64,000 nucleotides of DNA from Ctena decussata (GCA_963989385.1 OZ022510.1:33919448-33983447); one strand, 5' to 3'. Positions 1-12,430 are shown, numbered from the stretch's first letter. Numbers and translations: made by a program. The notes: generated from the letters alone by a model not told the origin.

Positions 1-191
1 GGGAGGTTAAAACACTGTCTTATAGCAAAATTATTGCAATGTCTTGGAAAACAGAAATATTCAAGGCATTTAAGTGCCTAAGGAACTATTTGAAATTGAG
101 ATCTTTTGTCAAAAGGTCAAAATGTTAAATGATAGTCCAGAAGAATGTAGCAAAACAAAAAATATTGTATAGATATAACTGGATCATGTAG

Positions 192-245
192 GTAAAGGTT
201 TCCCATAGCCTAGTGGCTGTTGGGGTTAGAGGCCCTCTGTATCAT
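192..245 (-). repeat. SINE 3' fragment (family of 17725-17995)
   Basis: The stretch beginning aggtaaaggtttcccatagc matches the 3' part of the SINE at 17725-17995. The tRNA-like head is missing. The rest of 1-640 shows no gene; a short palindrome of family B lies at about 535-612. Confidence 0.6.
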
Positions 246-534
246 ATGGGTATACTGTAAGTCACTTTCATTAATATACCCTGAAATAAATACATTGCAA
301 ACATTTTAGCATCAAGTAATATGACGTCTCTGAGCCACACAACAGTGACTTGTGGTTTTTGGCCCTCTTGCTTCCTATAGATCCATGGCATTCGCCATTG
401 ATAACAGGAGGACTCTGATCAGACTTTGCAGACATGCAGACTGATATGATTTTGCTTTTTATGGAAACTGTCTGCTTTTTATGCAACTTGTTAGGACTCA
501 TAAATATTCCAAGTATTTGGCCATATACGTTTGA

Positions 535-612
535 GCAAACAGGGCAGACCCAAATCAGACTGTTGCTCGATCAGGGTCTACACTATTTGCCTTCCCATTT
601 GCATCTTTTGGA
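535..612. repeat. Short palindrome, family B
   Basis: Arms read gcaaacagggcagacccaa and a mirrored gggtctacactatttgcc around a centre related to cagactgctcctg/caggagcagtctg. Related copies lie near 4990-5070, 8236-8312, 11120-11200, 22695-22790, 33515-33595 and 62630-62705. Confidence 0.6.
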
Positions 613-639
613 CACAGTCCTGCATTGTAAAACCAAACT

Positions 640-875
640 GAGCCGTGACGCGAGAAAACCAACAAAATGGTTGTGCACCCAGCGCAGACTCAGATCAGCC
701 TGGGCATCCGCCCAGTCTGATCAGAGTCTTCGCCATCCGCATGAAGGTAGCTAAGACCCTTAGCTAACCTTTAAGCGCTTAGGGAAGACTCTGATCAGAC
801 TAGGCGAATGTCCAGGTTGATCTGAGTCTGCGCTGGGCGCACAACCACATTGTTGGTTTTGTCGTGTCGCGGCTC
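640..875. mobile_element. Palindromic MITE, family A, copy 1
   Basis: The 236-bp element starts GAGCCGTGACGCGAGAAAAC and ends with the inverted complement GTCGTGTCGCGGCTC. It is flanked by a perfect 4-bp duplication AACT (636-639 and 876-879). It has no ORF of its own, so it is a non-autonomous element of unknown superfamily. Confidence 0.85.
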
Positions 876-1029
876 AACTGTTTCATCTTTGTCTGGCCTG
901 CGACTAGCAGAAGTGAGGCATAGGTATTACTTTTCAGGTGTCATCGGCGGTGTACATTGTCTGAAGTTTTCTGCTTTAGCTCTATGTTCTGACAATGTGC
1001 AGACAGGCTTGACACCCCATTTGTGGAAT

Positions 1030-2555
1030 TATGTCCCCCCACCAAAGGTGAGGGGGACATATTGTTTTCAGTGCGGATCCCGGTGCGTCGGCGTGACAGA
1101 TTTTTGTATGCGCGATATCTCTTGAACCAATGGATGGAATTTCACCAAACTTGCATGGATATATCATTGGGACAAGGTTAAGAGCTGATTAGATTTTGGT
1201 GACCTTGACCTCATTTTCAAGGTCACAGGAGAAGGTAAATTGCATGAAAATTTATTGTATGCACAATATCTCCTGAACCAATGGATGAAATTTCACCAAA
1301 CTTGCATGGATATATCATTGGGACAAGCTTAAGAGCTGATTAGATTTTGGTGACCTTGACCTCATTTTCAAGGTCACAGGAAAAGTTAAATTGCGTGAAA
1401 ATTTCTGGTATGCACAATAACTCCTGAACAAATGGCTGGAATTTCACCAAACTTGCATGGATATATCATTGGGACAAGTTTAAGAGCTGATTAGATTTTG
1501 GTGACCTTGATCTCATTTTCAAGGTCACTGCAGGACTTAGCTGACAATTTCTTGTACCCACGATATCTCTTGAACCAATGTATGGAATTTCACCAAACAT
1601 GCATAGATACATCATTGGGACAGGTGTAAGAGCTGAAAAGATTTTGGTGACCTTTACCTCATTTTCAAGGTCACTGAAGGACTTGGATGACAATTTCTTG
1701 TAACCACTATATTTCGTGAACCAATGGATGGAATTTCACCGAACTTGCATAGATACATCATTGGGACAAGCTTAAGAGCTGATTAGATTTTGGCGACCTT
1801 GACCTCATTTTTAAGGTCACAGGAGAAGTTAAATGACAGTTTCTTGTACCCATGATATCTCTTGAACCAATGGATAGAATTTCACCAAACTTGCATGGAT
1901 ACATCATTGGGACAGGTTTGAGAGCCTAAAAGATTTTGGTGACCTTGACCTCATTTTTAAGGTCAATGGAGGACTTAGATGACAGTTTCTTGTACCCATG
2001 ATATCTCTTGGACCAATGGATAGACTTTCACCAAACTTGCATGGATACATCATTGGGACAGGTTTGAGAGCCTATTAGATTTTGGTGACCTTGACCTCAT
2101 TTGCAAGGTCACTGGAGGGCGTAGATGACAATTTCTTGTACCCACTATATCTCTTGAACCAATGGATGGAATTTCACCAAACTTGCATGGATACACCATT
2201 GGGACAAGTTTTAGAGCTGATTGAATTTGGGTGACCTTGACCTCATTTTCAAGGTCACTGGCAGACTTAGATGACAATTTCTTGTACTCACTATATCTCC
2301 TGAACCAGTGGATGGAATTTCACCAAACTTGTATGGATACATCATTGGGTCAACTTTAAGAGCCGATAGATTTTGGTGACTTGACCTCATTTGCAAGGAC
2401 ATAGTCATCTGTGTAGCCTATCTTTAGAACCAGATGATGGATTTTCTCCAAACTTGCCTAGTATTTTTATTGCGCAGGTTTTTTATTCATAAGGGGGGAT
2501 TGAAAATGGGCTGGTGGGGGGACATCAGTTTTTCTCTGAAAAACATTTCTAGTTC
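1030..2555. mobile_element. Pearl-like element G, + orientation
   Basis: One end has a hairpin (gtccccccaccaaaggtgag plus ggggacat, 1037-1060) followed by a GTCGGCG-rich stretch. Then come about nine degenerate tandem units of about 146 bp (1120-2440). The other end reads tttttctctgaaaaacattt. Every unit repeats TGACCTTGA...TCAAGGTCA. A second copy lies inverted at 24106-25450. The open frames inside are repeat artefacts. It lies in the P450 intron upstream of the exon at 2642. Confidence 0.75.
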
Positions 2556-2641
2556 GGTGATTACTTTTGGTGTTCTATTTTCAAAACTTTTTCCAGTACT
2601 TTTCTAGTAGCAAGGCTGATTTTGAATTTTTTATTTTTCAG

Positions 2642-2707
2642 GAACTGTATTGGTCAGCACTTTGCCATGAATGAGGAGAAAGTGGTGTTAGCCAAATTAC
2701 TGAAAAA
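2642..2707 (+). CDS. Cytochrome P450, penultimate coding exon (haem-binding region)
   Basis: This internal exon of a membrane-bound P450 mono-oxygenase encodes NCIGQHFAMNEEKVVLAKLL followed by K. It holds the haem-ligand cysteine region (consensus FxxGxRxCxG, here the C-I-G part) and the start of helix L. The acceptor is tttatttttcag at 2641 and the donor GTAAGT begins at 2708. The split codons on both sides fit: a preceding codon ends in G, and AA joins G of the next exon to give Lys. The N-A-M-N-E pattern resembles clan 4 (CYP4-like) enzymes, which often hydroxylate fatty acids, but the substrate cannot be inferred. Earlier exons are not visible and should lie left of position 1. Confidence 0.88.
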
Positions 2708-3746
2708 GTAAGTTATTTTGTTTGCTATTTACCGTATAAAATACTAGATGGAAGGATTGATGGTTAAATGGCCATTTCAACAGTACGTTGTATTTCAGTC
2801 ATATCAAGCCAATGAAAGGGTAATAATGAAAGACTGTGTGTAATGAAATCTGTTCATAGTGAAAAGAATTTGCCTTCTGAGGGATTCAAAACCAGACCAC
2901 TACCTTATTATAGATACTAGAACAGATGTAACTGTGCAAAGACTGATCAGACTGCTCCTGAAAGAGCAGGCACAGCTAGCCATTTTGCAAGAATATTTTC
3001 ACAACAGAATATTAAACAGAAAAAAAGATAAAATAAACATGTTCAGATCTTAGAATTATAATTGTAGCTGTCACATTTCTAATTATTCATACTAATTATG
3101 GTATAACCCACAGCATTGTCAAACATTGCAAAATGCATTCAATGATGGTGATTAGATTAGGTCATTTTTAATGCCTAACTTAAAATCTGATGGTTCGACT
3201 TTGAACTTGACCCTACTTTCAATGTCATTGGAAGTCTTCCAATATTCTCTTAAATTGATTTACCATGTTCGACTGAACTTGAAAGATTCTATTATTAGGA
3301 GGAGTTATTTTGATAGATTCTATTATTAGGAAGAGTTAACTTGATAGATTCTATTTTCAGGAAGAGTTATTTTGATAGATTCTATTATTAGGAAGAGTTA
3401 ACTTGAAAGATTCTATTTTTAGGAAGAGTTATTTTGATAGATTCTATTATTAGGAAGAGTTATTTTGATAGATTCTATTTTTAGGAAGAGTTACTATGTT
3501 TTCAAGGTCAGCATACCAAGTAAAATCTGTGAGTTCCTTAAAAAGCAGGGAACACACTATGAGTTCCTTAAAAAGCAGAGAACACATCCAAAAAAAGCAA
3601 CATGGGCCATACTTGGAAGTTTGTAAGAAAACAACATTGTGAAGCATGCACTGTCATCCTGTCGATCCAGTACACTTGAGTAGGATAATATTTCCGAAGA
3701 GTTTCGCTCGATTCTTGTTCTTGTGACAAAGCGCTTATGTTTTCAG
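2708..3746 (+). other. P450 last intron, with SINE relic and 32-bp tandem repeat
   Basis: The intron runs from GTAAGT (2708) to tttcag (3746). It contains a SINE relic at about 2770-2905 (tatttcagtcatatcaagcc), a family-B palindrome piece near 2935-2990, and a minisatellite at about 3286-3494 of about seven units of roughly 32 bp (gattctattattaggaagag). No other coding signal is seen. Confidence 0.75.
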
Positions 3747-3846
3747 GTTTCAGTTTGTGATAGATCCAACACATGATGTAAAGAAGAAGGTTGCCGCTGT
3801 GATGAGAGCTGAGAATGGCATCATGATGTATGTGAAGAGAAGATAA
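3747..3846 (+). CDS. Cytochrome P450, terminal coding exon
   Basis: The exon completes the split Lys codon and then encodes FQFVIDPTHDVKKKVAAVMR and AENGIMMYVKRR, ending at TAA 3844-3846. This is the C-terminal beta-sheet region of a microsomal P450. The 'F-x-F-x-x-D-P-T-H' and 'xxNGIxxYVKRR' layout fits molluscan clan-4 proteins. The acceptor is gcttatgttttcag. The gene converges on CDK11, whose stop is at 13071 on the other strand. No poly(A) signal stands out just downstream, where a palindromic repeat starts almost at once, so the 3' end of the transcript is uncertain. Confidence 0.88.
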
Positions 3847-3859
3847 CTCACAGCTGGTA

Positions 3860-4135
3860 GCCAGATTGGAGTTGCTTCCCTTTGTGAACAAAGCTTTTAC
3901 TGGAATTAAGGAATATGGATACACCCCGGTGATTTGACAGTCACTAAAAGGGAATACAACTTTTGTGACTTCTTGTTTGCTCCCTCGGGCGATAAAATCC
4001 TTTGAGGAGCAAATTCTTTCATTTAAGAGTTGACCCCCATAGAGAAGGGACAGCAAAAAGAAAATGGTAAAACAGCAAAAAGAAAATGGTAAAGTTGCTT
4101 CCACAGAAAGTATACATATTCACCTAAAGTTGTGT
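3860..4135. repeat. Palindromic repeat, family F
   Basis: Marked by arms around gcaaattctttcatttaagagttgac and a reversed kgaaagaattygct core, next to gttgcttcc...aaagtrtac ends. The same family recurs at about 4515-4640, 5205-5345, 14190-14310, 15530-15705, 16345-16535, 18600-18765, 20285-20395, 27035-27285, 31985-32135, 38090-38320, 43045-43210, 57430-57515, 59640-59850 and 63735-63895. The 178-codon minus-strand frame over this copy is an artefact. Confidence 0.65.
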
Positions 4136-4234
4136 AGATACACCGTATATTTTTGTCACCATTTTTAGAAGAGAGAGAACTTAAAGCAAACTAGACAAAC
4201 TAATATGGACTCAGTTTGAAGCCTAGTATATTAA

Positions 4235-4485
4235 CTATAGTTTGCTGTTCCAATAACCATTCCTCAGCCCCTAAAATTATTCAGCCAATCATTGCTGTTG
4301 ATACAAAAATATCAGTTTCTGGTATTTTCATGTTTATATTGCATCTGGGAACCAGCAGATTATAGTCCGACCACAGAGAAAGTTGCTGGTTCCCGGACAC
4401 CTATTTGAAAGTGAAAATACTGTAAACTGATATTTTTGTATCAACTGCAATAATTTGCTGGATAGGAATGATTATTGGAACAGAA
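4235..4485. repeat. Long inverted repeat (MITE-like)
   Basis: The left arm contains gttccaataaccattcctca and ttgctgttgatacaaaaata; the right arm contains the reverse complement (tatttttgtatcaactgcaa, gattattggaaca). The centre has a second nested pair, gggaaccagcagatt / ttgctggttccc. Confidence 0.7.
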
Positions 4486-4811
4486 AACTAAGTCAATATA
4501 ATTAGCACTCGAACTAGGCCATGTGCTTCCCTGGTAAGCAAATTCCTTCTTCAATGATAGCTATTCTTAAAGGGAAGAATTTGCTCTCTAACGAGAGCAA
4601 ATTCTTTCCTGTAAGAATAGCTCCATATGAAAAGGAGGCAAATACATCTACCTCAGATTTATCTACCTGGCATATGTGTCAATACACCCTAAGTGCTGTT
4701 CTGTTTGAAAGATATAAAATGCTAGAAAACTAATTGTTGCAAAATAATAACCCAGTCCAATTGTTGAACGTTTATTTTTGTTGTATTTCAATTTTCGTGA
4801 TGTTCCCCAAG

Positions 4812-4976
4812 CACCTCACTGGAACGTATCCATGACCGCAGTATGGAGTGCCATGTGGTTGTCATTAAAAGGCAACTTCTTCTGGAACTCCACCAGGGTG
4901 GTGGGCAACATCAACTCTTCTTTGAAAAAACAACTCTGGTTTGGAGGTTGTGCAGTGTTCGCCGCCATGTGACTTG
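4812..4976 (+). CDS. Possible orphan exon, unrecognised
   Basis: A 165-bp open stretch follows a pyrimidine-rich tract ending ccccaag and is followed by a GTAAGG donor at 4977 (a second candidate, GTGAGG, at 4982). One frame reads TSLERIHDRSMECHVVVIKR then QLLLELHQGGGQHQLFFEKT. The length is 55 codons. It lies outside the recognised repeats between the P450 and CDK11. No family is recognised; chance is a real alternative. Confidence 0.22.
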
Positions 4977-5818
4977 GTAAGGTGAGGTTTTATAAAATTA
5001 TTGGCAAACTGGGCAGATCCTGATCAGACTTCTGAGGAACAGTCTGATCACATTCTGCACTGTTAGCATGAGCATTTCTAATTTACAAAATTGCTGTTTT
5101 AAGGTGTACAAATTCCTTGTTCCTAGTTTTTCTGCCAGTTTTATCTCTACTGTGACTAGCAGATGCAAGATAACCCCCAGATTGGTGAGAGACAGCCTTC
5201 CACAGAAATGTTGTTACAAAGGCGAACAGCTTTTGTGACTTCCTGATTGCTGGTGATTTAGCCCTTCCACATTGGGGTCTGCTCATAAAGGAAAAAAATA
5301 AGCGGCTCCTCTAAGAGTCGACTCCATTTGAGAAGGGATGAGAAATATGAGTGACATATAGTATTCCTCAAAATTATTGAGAATTTTTTGCAAAGTGAAA
5401 ATTAAGCACTGGTAGTAGACAGATCATGTATATACTTAATATCTTTGTTTACTTAGTAAACAAAATCCCTCTGTAAACTTTCTAGCATACCAGTATTACT
5501 CATATGTTTGAGTCACAAATGTTATCTCCCCTTGAATTGTGCCACCCAGATATTTTTTGCCTGACAGGAAAATTACATGTATGTACCCCTACCAAATAAA
5601 ATCGATATTTGTGGAAAAGATAATGACAAATCAGTTGATTTTTGAATGATTTTCTCATTTAGAGATAAGGTGTTGGCGAACTGAAAAAGAATTTTGTGTG
5701 AGCTTGTCAGCTGTAGATGCTGCTGGCTTTCAAACATGTGACTTCATTTTGAAAAAGTGCCCGAAATTGGGGAAAATTGCAATTTTGACAGAGGGTGTGC
5801 TGCTCCGATTCATTTTTA
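4977..5818. other. Gene-free stretch with family B and F relics
   Basis: A family-B palindrome lies near 4990-5070 (gggcagatcctgatcagact) and a family-F copy near 5205-5345. From 5350 to 5818 no gene or recognisable repeat was seen. Confidence 0.5.
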
Positions 5819-6865
5819 TACCCCGCCACACGTTAGTGGCGGGGTATTATGTTTTCCCGCTGGCTGTCCGTGTGTCTGTCCATCCGTCGTACATACGTCT
5901 GTCCGTCCGTCCGGTCGTCCGTCCGTGAGCACTTCGTTTCCGTTCGATAACGAGTATTTATTAACGGATTTTATTCATACATGGCATGTGCATTGGTCTT
6001 GGGAAGATCTCGGTTGGGATTGTTAATGGGCAAATTTCGATATCTTCTTACGGAGTTATTGCCCTTGGCATGGTCTTAAAAACAGTTTTTGGTCTGTAGT
6101 TCTTTTACACTTTGAAATATCTTGATGAAATTTCACAGAAATGATCGAAGTAACATAAGCTTTCAGTTATAAGCAGAATTTTGTCCACCCGGGTTACATG
6201 CCCCAGCCCCGAGGCTATATACATGTATAAAATCATGAAAAATTCTGTATAAAATCAGGGTTGAAAGTGATTTTCCTGAAACTTGCTACAGCTTATCGAA
6301 GCAATATAAGCTATTTGTCATGGTCAAAATTTTGTTCCCAAGGGGTTATCTGTCCCTGCCCCCAGGGCTATATTCCTGTATAAAATCATGAAAAATTCTG
6401 TATAAAATCAGTGTTGAAAGTGATTTTCCTGAAACTTGCTACAGCTTATCGAAGCAATATAAGCTTTCTGTCATGATCAAAATTTTGTCCCCAGGGGTTA
6501 TCTGGCCCTGGCACAGGGCTCTATACATGTATAAAATCATGAAAAAATCCATATAAAATTAGATTTTTGGTATATCTTTATGAAATTTCACAGAATTGAT
6601 ATAAGTAACATTAACTTTATTTTACAACCAGAATTTAGTCCAGCAGGGTTATCTGCCCCTGCCATGGGCATATATACATAAAATCAGAACTGAAAGGAAT
6701 TTTGATGAAACATGTAACAAATGATCAAAGCAATAATAGCTTCTAGTGATGGTTAAAATTTTATCAGAAGGAGGTTAATTATCTGCCCCCAGTCCTGTAG
6801 CTATATACAAGTAGGAAATCAAGAAAAAAAAGCTATGAAAGGTTTGCAGTGGCGGGGTATTACGC
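5819..6865. mobile_element. Pearl-like element J
   Basis: A perfect hairpin (taccccgccac / gtggcggggta, 5819-5846) is followed by a GTCC/GTCCG-rich microsatellite (5867-5930). Then come about four degenerate units of about 150-170 bp containing tataaaatcatgaaaaattc. The hairpin arm gtggcggggtatta recurs at the far end near 6850-6862. Confidence 0.75.
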
Positions 6866-7997
6866 AGTCGTTTACGATGCTTTTATTATTCTATACATCT
6901 CGCCGGAAACAGCACAAAACCATATTTTTTGTAAGGCTTAGTAAACATGCTTTAAGGGATATGAGTTTTGACATGATTATCAATACCTTGCCAAAAATAT
7001 TCCATTCAGATCACTAACAGTTCAGATTTTTTGCTGTTTCTGATGCCTTTGAATATTCTTCCTATAATATAACAGCCAGTCCCTGACTCAGAAACTGGAA
7101 TAAGTAACTTTAAATTATGCAAAATATTAAAAGCAACATTAATAATGTAGATGATGTTGAACAATGAAGAAAACAAACTTCACCTGAGATAGTCTATTTC
7201 TAGCAAAGGTAGTATGGCAAAACACAGTCGAAATCAAGGGACATATTTTTACAGGGGTGTTCCCTAGCCCATCCTTACCTACCACTGACGAAAGAAAATG
7301 TATCATATTGCCATTTTTGTATATCAGACTTGAAAAAGAGGTTCTGTTACCCTATTTTACACGTTTAAAATATTGTTGAACATGTACAGCTAGCAACTGT
7401 GTGCCAAAATGCAATTCTCAATAATTTTGAGGAATACTGTATTTGCTTGCCATGGAAATGTACCTAATTACCTCAGATGAGAAAAATTGTAGATCTTTTT
7501 ATTCATAATTTTTTTTTTTTTTTTGATATGAAGGAACAAAGACAAAACTCGCATAATTCCTCCATGCTGTGATTTGACTAGGGCTGTGCTACCTGGATGA
7601 CTTGACAGTGTCTTGTCCTTTTTAACAGCATTTCAGTCATATCAGGATGATGGTAGGGTGATTATGAAAGGCTCTGTGAAATGAAGCTCCGTAGGTTTGG
7701 ATAGAATCTTGCCTCCAGCAGGATTCAAACCTGCATCCCTGTTGGGAGGGCTTTAGCACTTGGCCATGCAGACACTTCAGTGCCCTAAGGAATGGTGCTT
7801 TGTGGCATGAAGAAGAAGTATAAACACAGATCAGCCATTGCCTTTGCTCAGTCTGATCAGCATTCAATGCTCACTTCTGCAAACTAAGAATCCTGAGGAA
7901 ATCGTTTTACAAAGAAAAACAAAAAAAAACAAGGAATACTAATTAAATACACTAGCTTATTTCATTCTCAGCTGTTTGCTTTGGTGAAAGCACTTTT
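6866..7997. other. Gene-free stretch with one SINE relic
   Basis: A SINE copy on the minus strand lies at about 7622-7795 (tatttcagtcatatca family, head near ggattcaaacctgcatccct). A run of T occupies 7508-7524. No coding signal was found. Confidence 0.5.
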
Positions 7998-8870
7998 TAG
8001 CTCGCCTGAACAAAGTTCAGGTAGGGCTGTTGTACTACCCCCAGTGTCAGCGTTAGCAAAATGTCAAAGTTTTACGTTAAAGTTTTTTAGGTGATGGGCA
8101 AGGCGCTGTCAGGCAAGCTATCCTGTCCCGGTTACAGGTCTTGTTAGGTGATCAAGATGAATAGATAGATACATCTATTTCAACAGTATTTCAGTCATAT
8201 TACTGTAATGACCCTTAATGTTCGGACAGACGGGTCTGAGCTAACATTGTAGACCCAGATCAAACTGCTCCTTCAGGAGCAGTTTGATCAGTGTCTACAA
8301 TGTTTGCCATTCACTAAGCATCATCTGGATGAATTAACGTGTAAAATCCACTTTCTTAAAAGTTTCAAACAATAATTGTCTGACTTTCGGGTGTCTGAAA
8401 TTTCTGGGTCATTACGGTAGGATGATATGAGGGTATGAGGGGCTCTGTGCAGTGAAGCACCATTTAGGTTTGGCCACAATTTTGCCTAAAGCTGACTGAC
8501 CTGTGACACTATGATCCAAAGTGAGGAGCACTAACCCCTCGGCCACCCAGAGATCCTCTGATCCAAAGTGAGTAGTATTTACCACTCGGCCACCGAGATG
8601 CTTTTAGTGATATGGAAACAAGTGTTTTAATAGAATAGTTCCTATAAAATAAGTGCTATGATGATCAAAATATTTAGATTAGTATGTACTTTGACAATAT
8701 AGTTTGTTAATGTTAATGATGTATCATTACATAATTGTTATTGTAAGTAATCAGATTGTGCTAATCAATAAAACAAAACAATGAAAGTGTGATTTGTCTT
8801 ATTTTATTACCATTGAACTTACTTTTCTATACCATAGAAATCCTACATACAGGGCACCATTTTTTTACTG
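7998..8870. repeat. Degraded repeats: gctcgcctgaac hairpin, family B palindrome, SINE pieces
   Basis: A hairpin (gctcgcctgaac / gttcaggt) at 8000-8030 is followed by GTCAGCGTTAGC, the same end as element N at 48940-48975. A well-preserved family-B palindrome (cagatcaaactgctccttca and its mirror) lies at 8236-8312. SINE pieces lie around 8175 and 8400-8600. Confidence 0.55.
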
Positions 8871-10625
8871 CAAGAATCCAAAAACTTACACAGGCTAGTG
8901 GACCTCTACCAAGTTTGTTCAAATGGTGGCCTCAGGGTCCAAAATGGCCCTGGGGCAGGGGGTCTTGGGTTCGAAACTAAAAAATACTTAAAAATCTTCT
9001 TCTCCAGAACTGCTCGGCTCAGATGCTTGAAATTTGGTATGTAGCATTGCCTAGTGGTCCTCTACCAAGCTTGTTCAAATGGTGGCCCCAGGGTCCAAAA
9101 TGGCCCTTGGGCAGGGGGGTCTTGGGTTCTAAACTAAACAATACTTAAAAATCTTTTCCAGAACTACTTGGCTCAGATGCTTGAAATTTGGTATGTAACA
9201 TTGCCTAGTGGTCCTCTACCAAGTTTGTTCAAATGGTGGCCCCAGGGTCCAAAATGGCCCCGGGGCAGGGAGTCCCAGGTTTAAACCATAGAAATACATA
9301 GAAAAATATTAAAAAATCTTCTACTTCAGAACCCCAAGGCTCAGATGCTTGAAATTTGGTATGTAGCATTGCCTAATAGTTCTTTATCAAGTTTGTTCAA
9401 ATCGTGGCCCCAGGATCCAAAATGGCCCCTTTGCATGGAGTCCAAGATTTGAACCATAGAAATGCAAAGAAAAATATTCAGAACCGCGAGGCTTAGATGC
9501 TTGAAATTTGGTATGATGCATTGCCTAGTAGTCCTTTACCGAGTTTGTTCAAATGGTGGCCCCAGGGTCCAAAATGGCCCCACGGCAGGGAGTCCTAGGT
9601 TTGAACCATAGAAATACATAGAAAAATATTCAAAATTCTTCTACTTCAGAACCACTTGGCTCAGATGCTTGAAATTTGGTATGAAGCTTTCCTAGTAGTC
9701 TTTTACCAAGTTTGTTCAAATGATGACCCCTGGGTCTATAATGGCCCAGCCCCAGAGGGTCCTGGGTTTGAACCATAGAACTACATAGAAAAATATTTAA
9801 AAAATCTTCTTCTTCAGAATCACTTGGCTCAGATGCTTGAAAATTGGTATGATGCATTGCCTTGTAGTCCTTTATCAAATTTGTTCAAATGATGGCCCCA
9901 GGGTCCAAAATGGCGGAGTGGCAGGGAGTCCTGAGTTTGAGTCATAGAAATACATAGGAAACTACTCAAAAATCTTCTTGTTCAGAACCACTTGGCTCAG
10001 ATGCTTGAAATTTGGTATGATGCACTGCCTGGTGGACTCCTATAATGTTTGTGTAAATGGTGGCCCTGGGATCCAAAATGCCCCTGGGGCCGGGAGTCCT
10101 GGGTTCGAAATTAAAATGTACTTAAAAATCTTCTTCTCCAGAACCCCTTAGTGCAGATGCTTGAAATTTGGAATGATGCATTGCCTAGTGGTCCCTTTCC
10201 AAGTTTGTTCAAATGACGGTGCCAGGGTCAAAAATGGCTCCGCCCTGGGGGTCCAGGGTTTGAACCATAGAAATGCGTAGAAAAATATTCAAAAATCTTC
10301 TTCAGAACCATCAGGAAATGGTTGCAAACTATCAGACTAACTTTAGCACTACTTGGCTCAGAGGCTTGAAATTTAGCTTCTATCATTGCCTAGTGGTCCT
10401 TCAGCTAGATTATTCAAATGATGGCCCAGGATCTAAAATGGCCCAGGTCAAGGGGTTCCAGGGTTTGAACCATAGCAATGCATAGAAAAATATTCAAAAA
10501 TCATCTTCAGAACCATCTGGAAATGGTTGCAAACTATCAGGCTTGTTCAAATTATGACCCTAGTTTGACCTTAAGCCTTTTAGCGCAGGTGAGTGATTCA
10601 GGGCCTCTTGGCCCTCTTGTTTACT
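8870..10625. mobile_element. Pearl-like element H with about ten tandem units
   Basis: Units of about 150-170 bp contain cttggctcagatgcttgaaa, tttgttcaaatggtggcccc and agggtccaaaatggcccc, repeating from about 8990 to 10560. The right end has the hairpin gggcctcttggccct (10600-10614) followed by cttgttt. The frames inside are repeat artefacts. Confidence 0.7.
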
Positions 10626-10821
10626 GAAAAAATGTTAGTTCTGAATGCAAGCATAAGCACCTTCATTTTTTCAGAATAAAATATTAGCATACTGGATTTT
10701 ATGTGTACTAGAAGACTTGACAAATCCTTTACTAGCAACTACATTAAAATAATGCTTTAACCAAAACTGTGCTCAAATTAAGGTCTACACTGTTTGGTCA
10801 GACACCTCTGTCCTAACATTT

Positions 10822-11059
10822 GAACCCCAACACAACAGAACCAACAAAGTGGTATGTGCACCCAGCGAAGATTCAAATCAGCATGGGCAGTCGCCCAGTC
10901 TGATCAGAGTCTTCACTGTTTCACTGTGTGCTTAAAGGCTAGCTAAGCTACCTCCATGCAGGCAGCAGAGAGGCTGAACGGACTGGGCGGATACTAAGGC
11001 TAATCTAAGTCTTCCCTGGTCACACATACCACTTTGTTGGTTTTGTCTTGATGCGGCTC
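10822..11059. mobile_element. Palindromic MITE, family A, copy 2
   Basis: The ends are gaaccccaacacaacagaacc and gttttgtcttgatgcggctc. It is older than other copies: the flanks ATTT and AGTT agree at three of four positions. Confidence 0.75.
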
Positions 11060-11092
11060 AGTTATAGTCTTTTCTTTACTGTTCAGTATTTT

Positions 11093-11335
11093 AACCCATT
11101 AATGTCCCGAAAATGGGATTTAGGCAAATAGTGCAGACCCAGATCAGACGCCGCAAATGCGGCGTCTGATCAGGATCTTCACTTTTTGCGAACGACAAAT
11201 GGGTATTTTTCCTTAAATTAAAACAAGAAAAAAAACAAAAAAATAAACTAAACCTGACACACCTTAAATGACAAATGGACTCATACAATATATACAGATG
11301 TAGGAGTCCACTAGGCATTAATGGGCTTATAATAA
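11093..11335. repeat. Inverted repeat with ccattaatg ends
   Basis: The ends are cccattaatgtcccg and gcattaatggg. Inside is a near-perfect palindrome, cagacgccgcaaa/tgcggcgtctg. A related element lies around 62505-62720. Confidence 0.65.
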
Positions 11336-11585
11336 GCAAGAGGAGCTGATTGAGTCACAAGAAACAGGAACTGTCAACTGTATTATGGGAGCTTGGCTTT
11401 TCCCCTAAAATCACAAGCAAATTCGTCAGACTGGTTTTCATTTATTCTTATCCCCTAGAAAATCTTAAGACACTGAACACATTCTGCGCCAATAGGGAAA
11501 ACTAAGTGTAACGTCTTATTGGCTTTCTTCTGCTTCAATATGAAGCTCCATAAATATATTACAATTATTCAATTTCAACATATTA

Positions 11586-11819
11586 GCCGGGTCACGACAA
11601 AACCAACAAAGTGATGTGTGCCCAGCAAAGACTCAGATCAGCCAGGGCATCCACCCAGTCAGACCAGAGCCTTTGCTGTCCACATGGAGGTAGCTTAGAC
11701 CCTACATGTAGCTACCCCTTAAGTGCACAGCAGAGACTAGACAGATGAGTCAATGCCCTGGCTGATCTGAGTCTTTGTGCTGTGCACATGCGACTGTTCG
11801 TTTTGTCGTGTAATGGCTC
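11586..11819. mobile_element. Palindromic MITE, family A, copy 3 (degraded)
   Basis: It carries gtcacgacaaaaccaacaaa on the left and cgttttgtcgtgtaatggctc on the right. The target duplication is not readable. A partial family-D palindrome follows at about 11825-11965. Confidence 0.7.
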
Positions 11820-12430
11820 AATTCATGTCTAATTTTTCTTATTTCTCCATATAAACATGGGCTGGGACCCCTAATTCGAACCAGCTCCCTGAGATAAGGG
11901 AATTATTGAATAAATTATTCACAGATAATCCATACAATCATAGGCTGTGACCTCTCATTAGAACACTAATGTGGTGTTACAACACATGTTTTGATGGCGA
12001 AGCAAACAAAAATTTATTATCTCAGAATTATCACCATTTACCGGTAATATCCTTATCTCAAGCTCTGATATTGTATATGTTGTTTCTGTAACTAGAATAA
12101 TTTCTCAAGCCAAACATGACTGATATTCTATCTCCTCAGCTAACCTGCCATAACCAACAAAATAGAAATTGGAGTAATCTACTACATGTACTTTGTCCCC
12201 AAATATCTGACAACACTTCAACCTTGAAATAAGGACATCCAGTAGTAAGACAAGAATTCCGTGGCCTGTCAGCGCATTGTCACAAAACAGCTTAGCCAGA
12301 AAACTTGACACAAAGTCTTCGTAGATGACAATGACACTGGTAATACCTGTTTCCTGTTTCTGCTAGTGGCAGGTGAGGCAAAAGCAGGTATCTGACAATC
12401 ATCATCAATTGGCAAGCACTGTAAGTCCCA

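Noticed and set aside
3568..4104. 178-codon minus-strand open frame as a gene
   Set aside because: It overlaps the P450 terminal exon antisense and a family-F repeat.
9000..10560. CRISPR-like array
   Set aside because: The units are long, degenerate, contiguous and eukaryotic; there are no unique spacers. It is a pearl-like tandem core.
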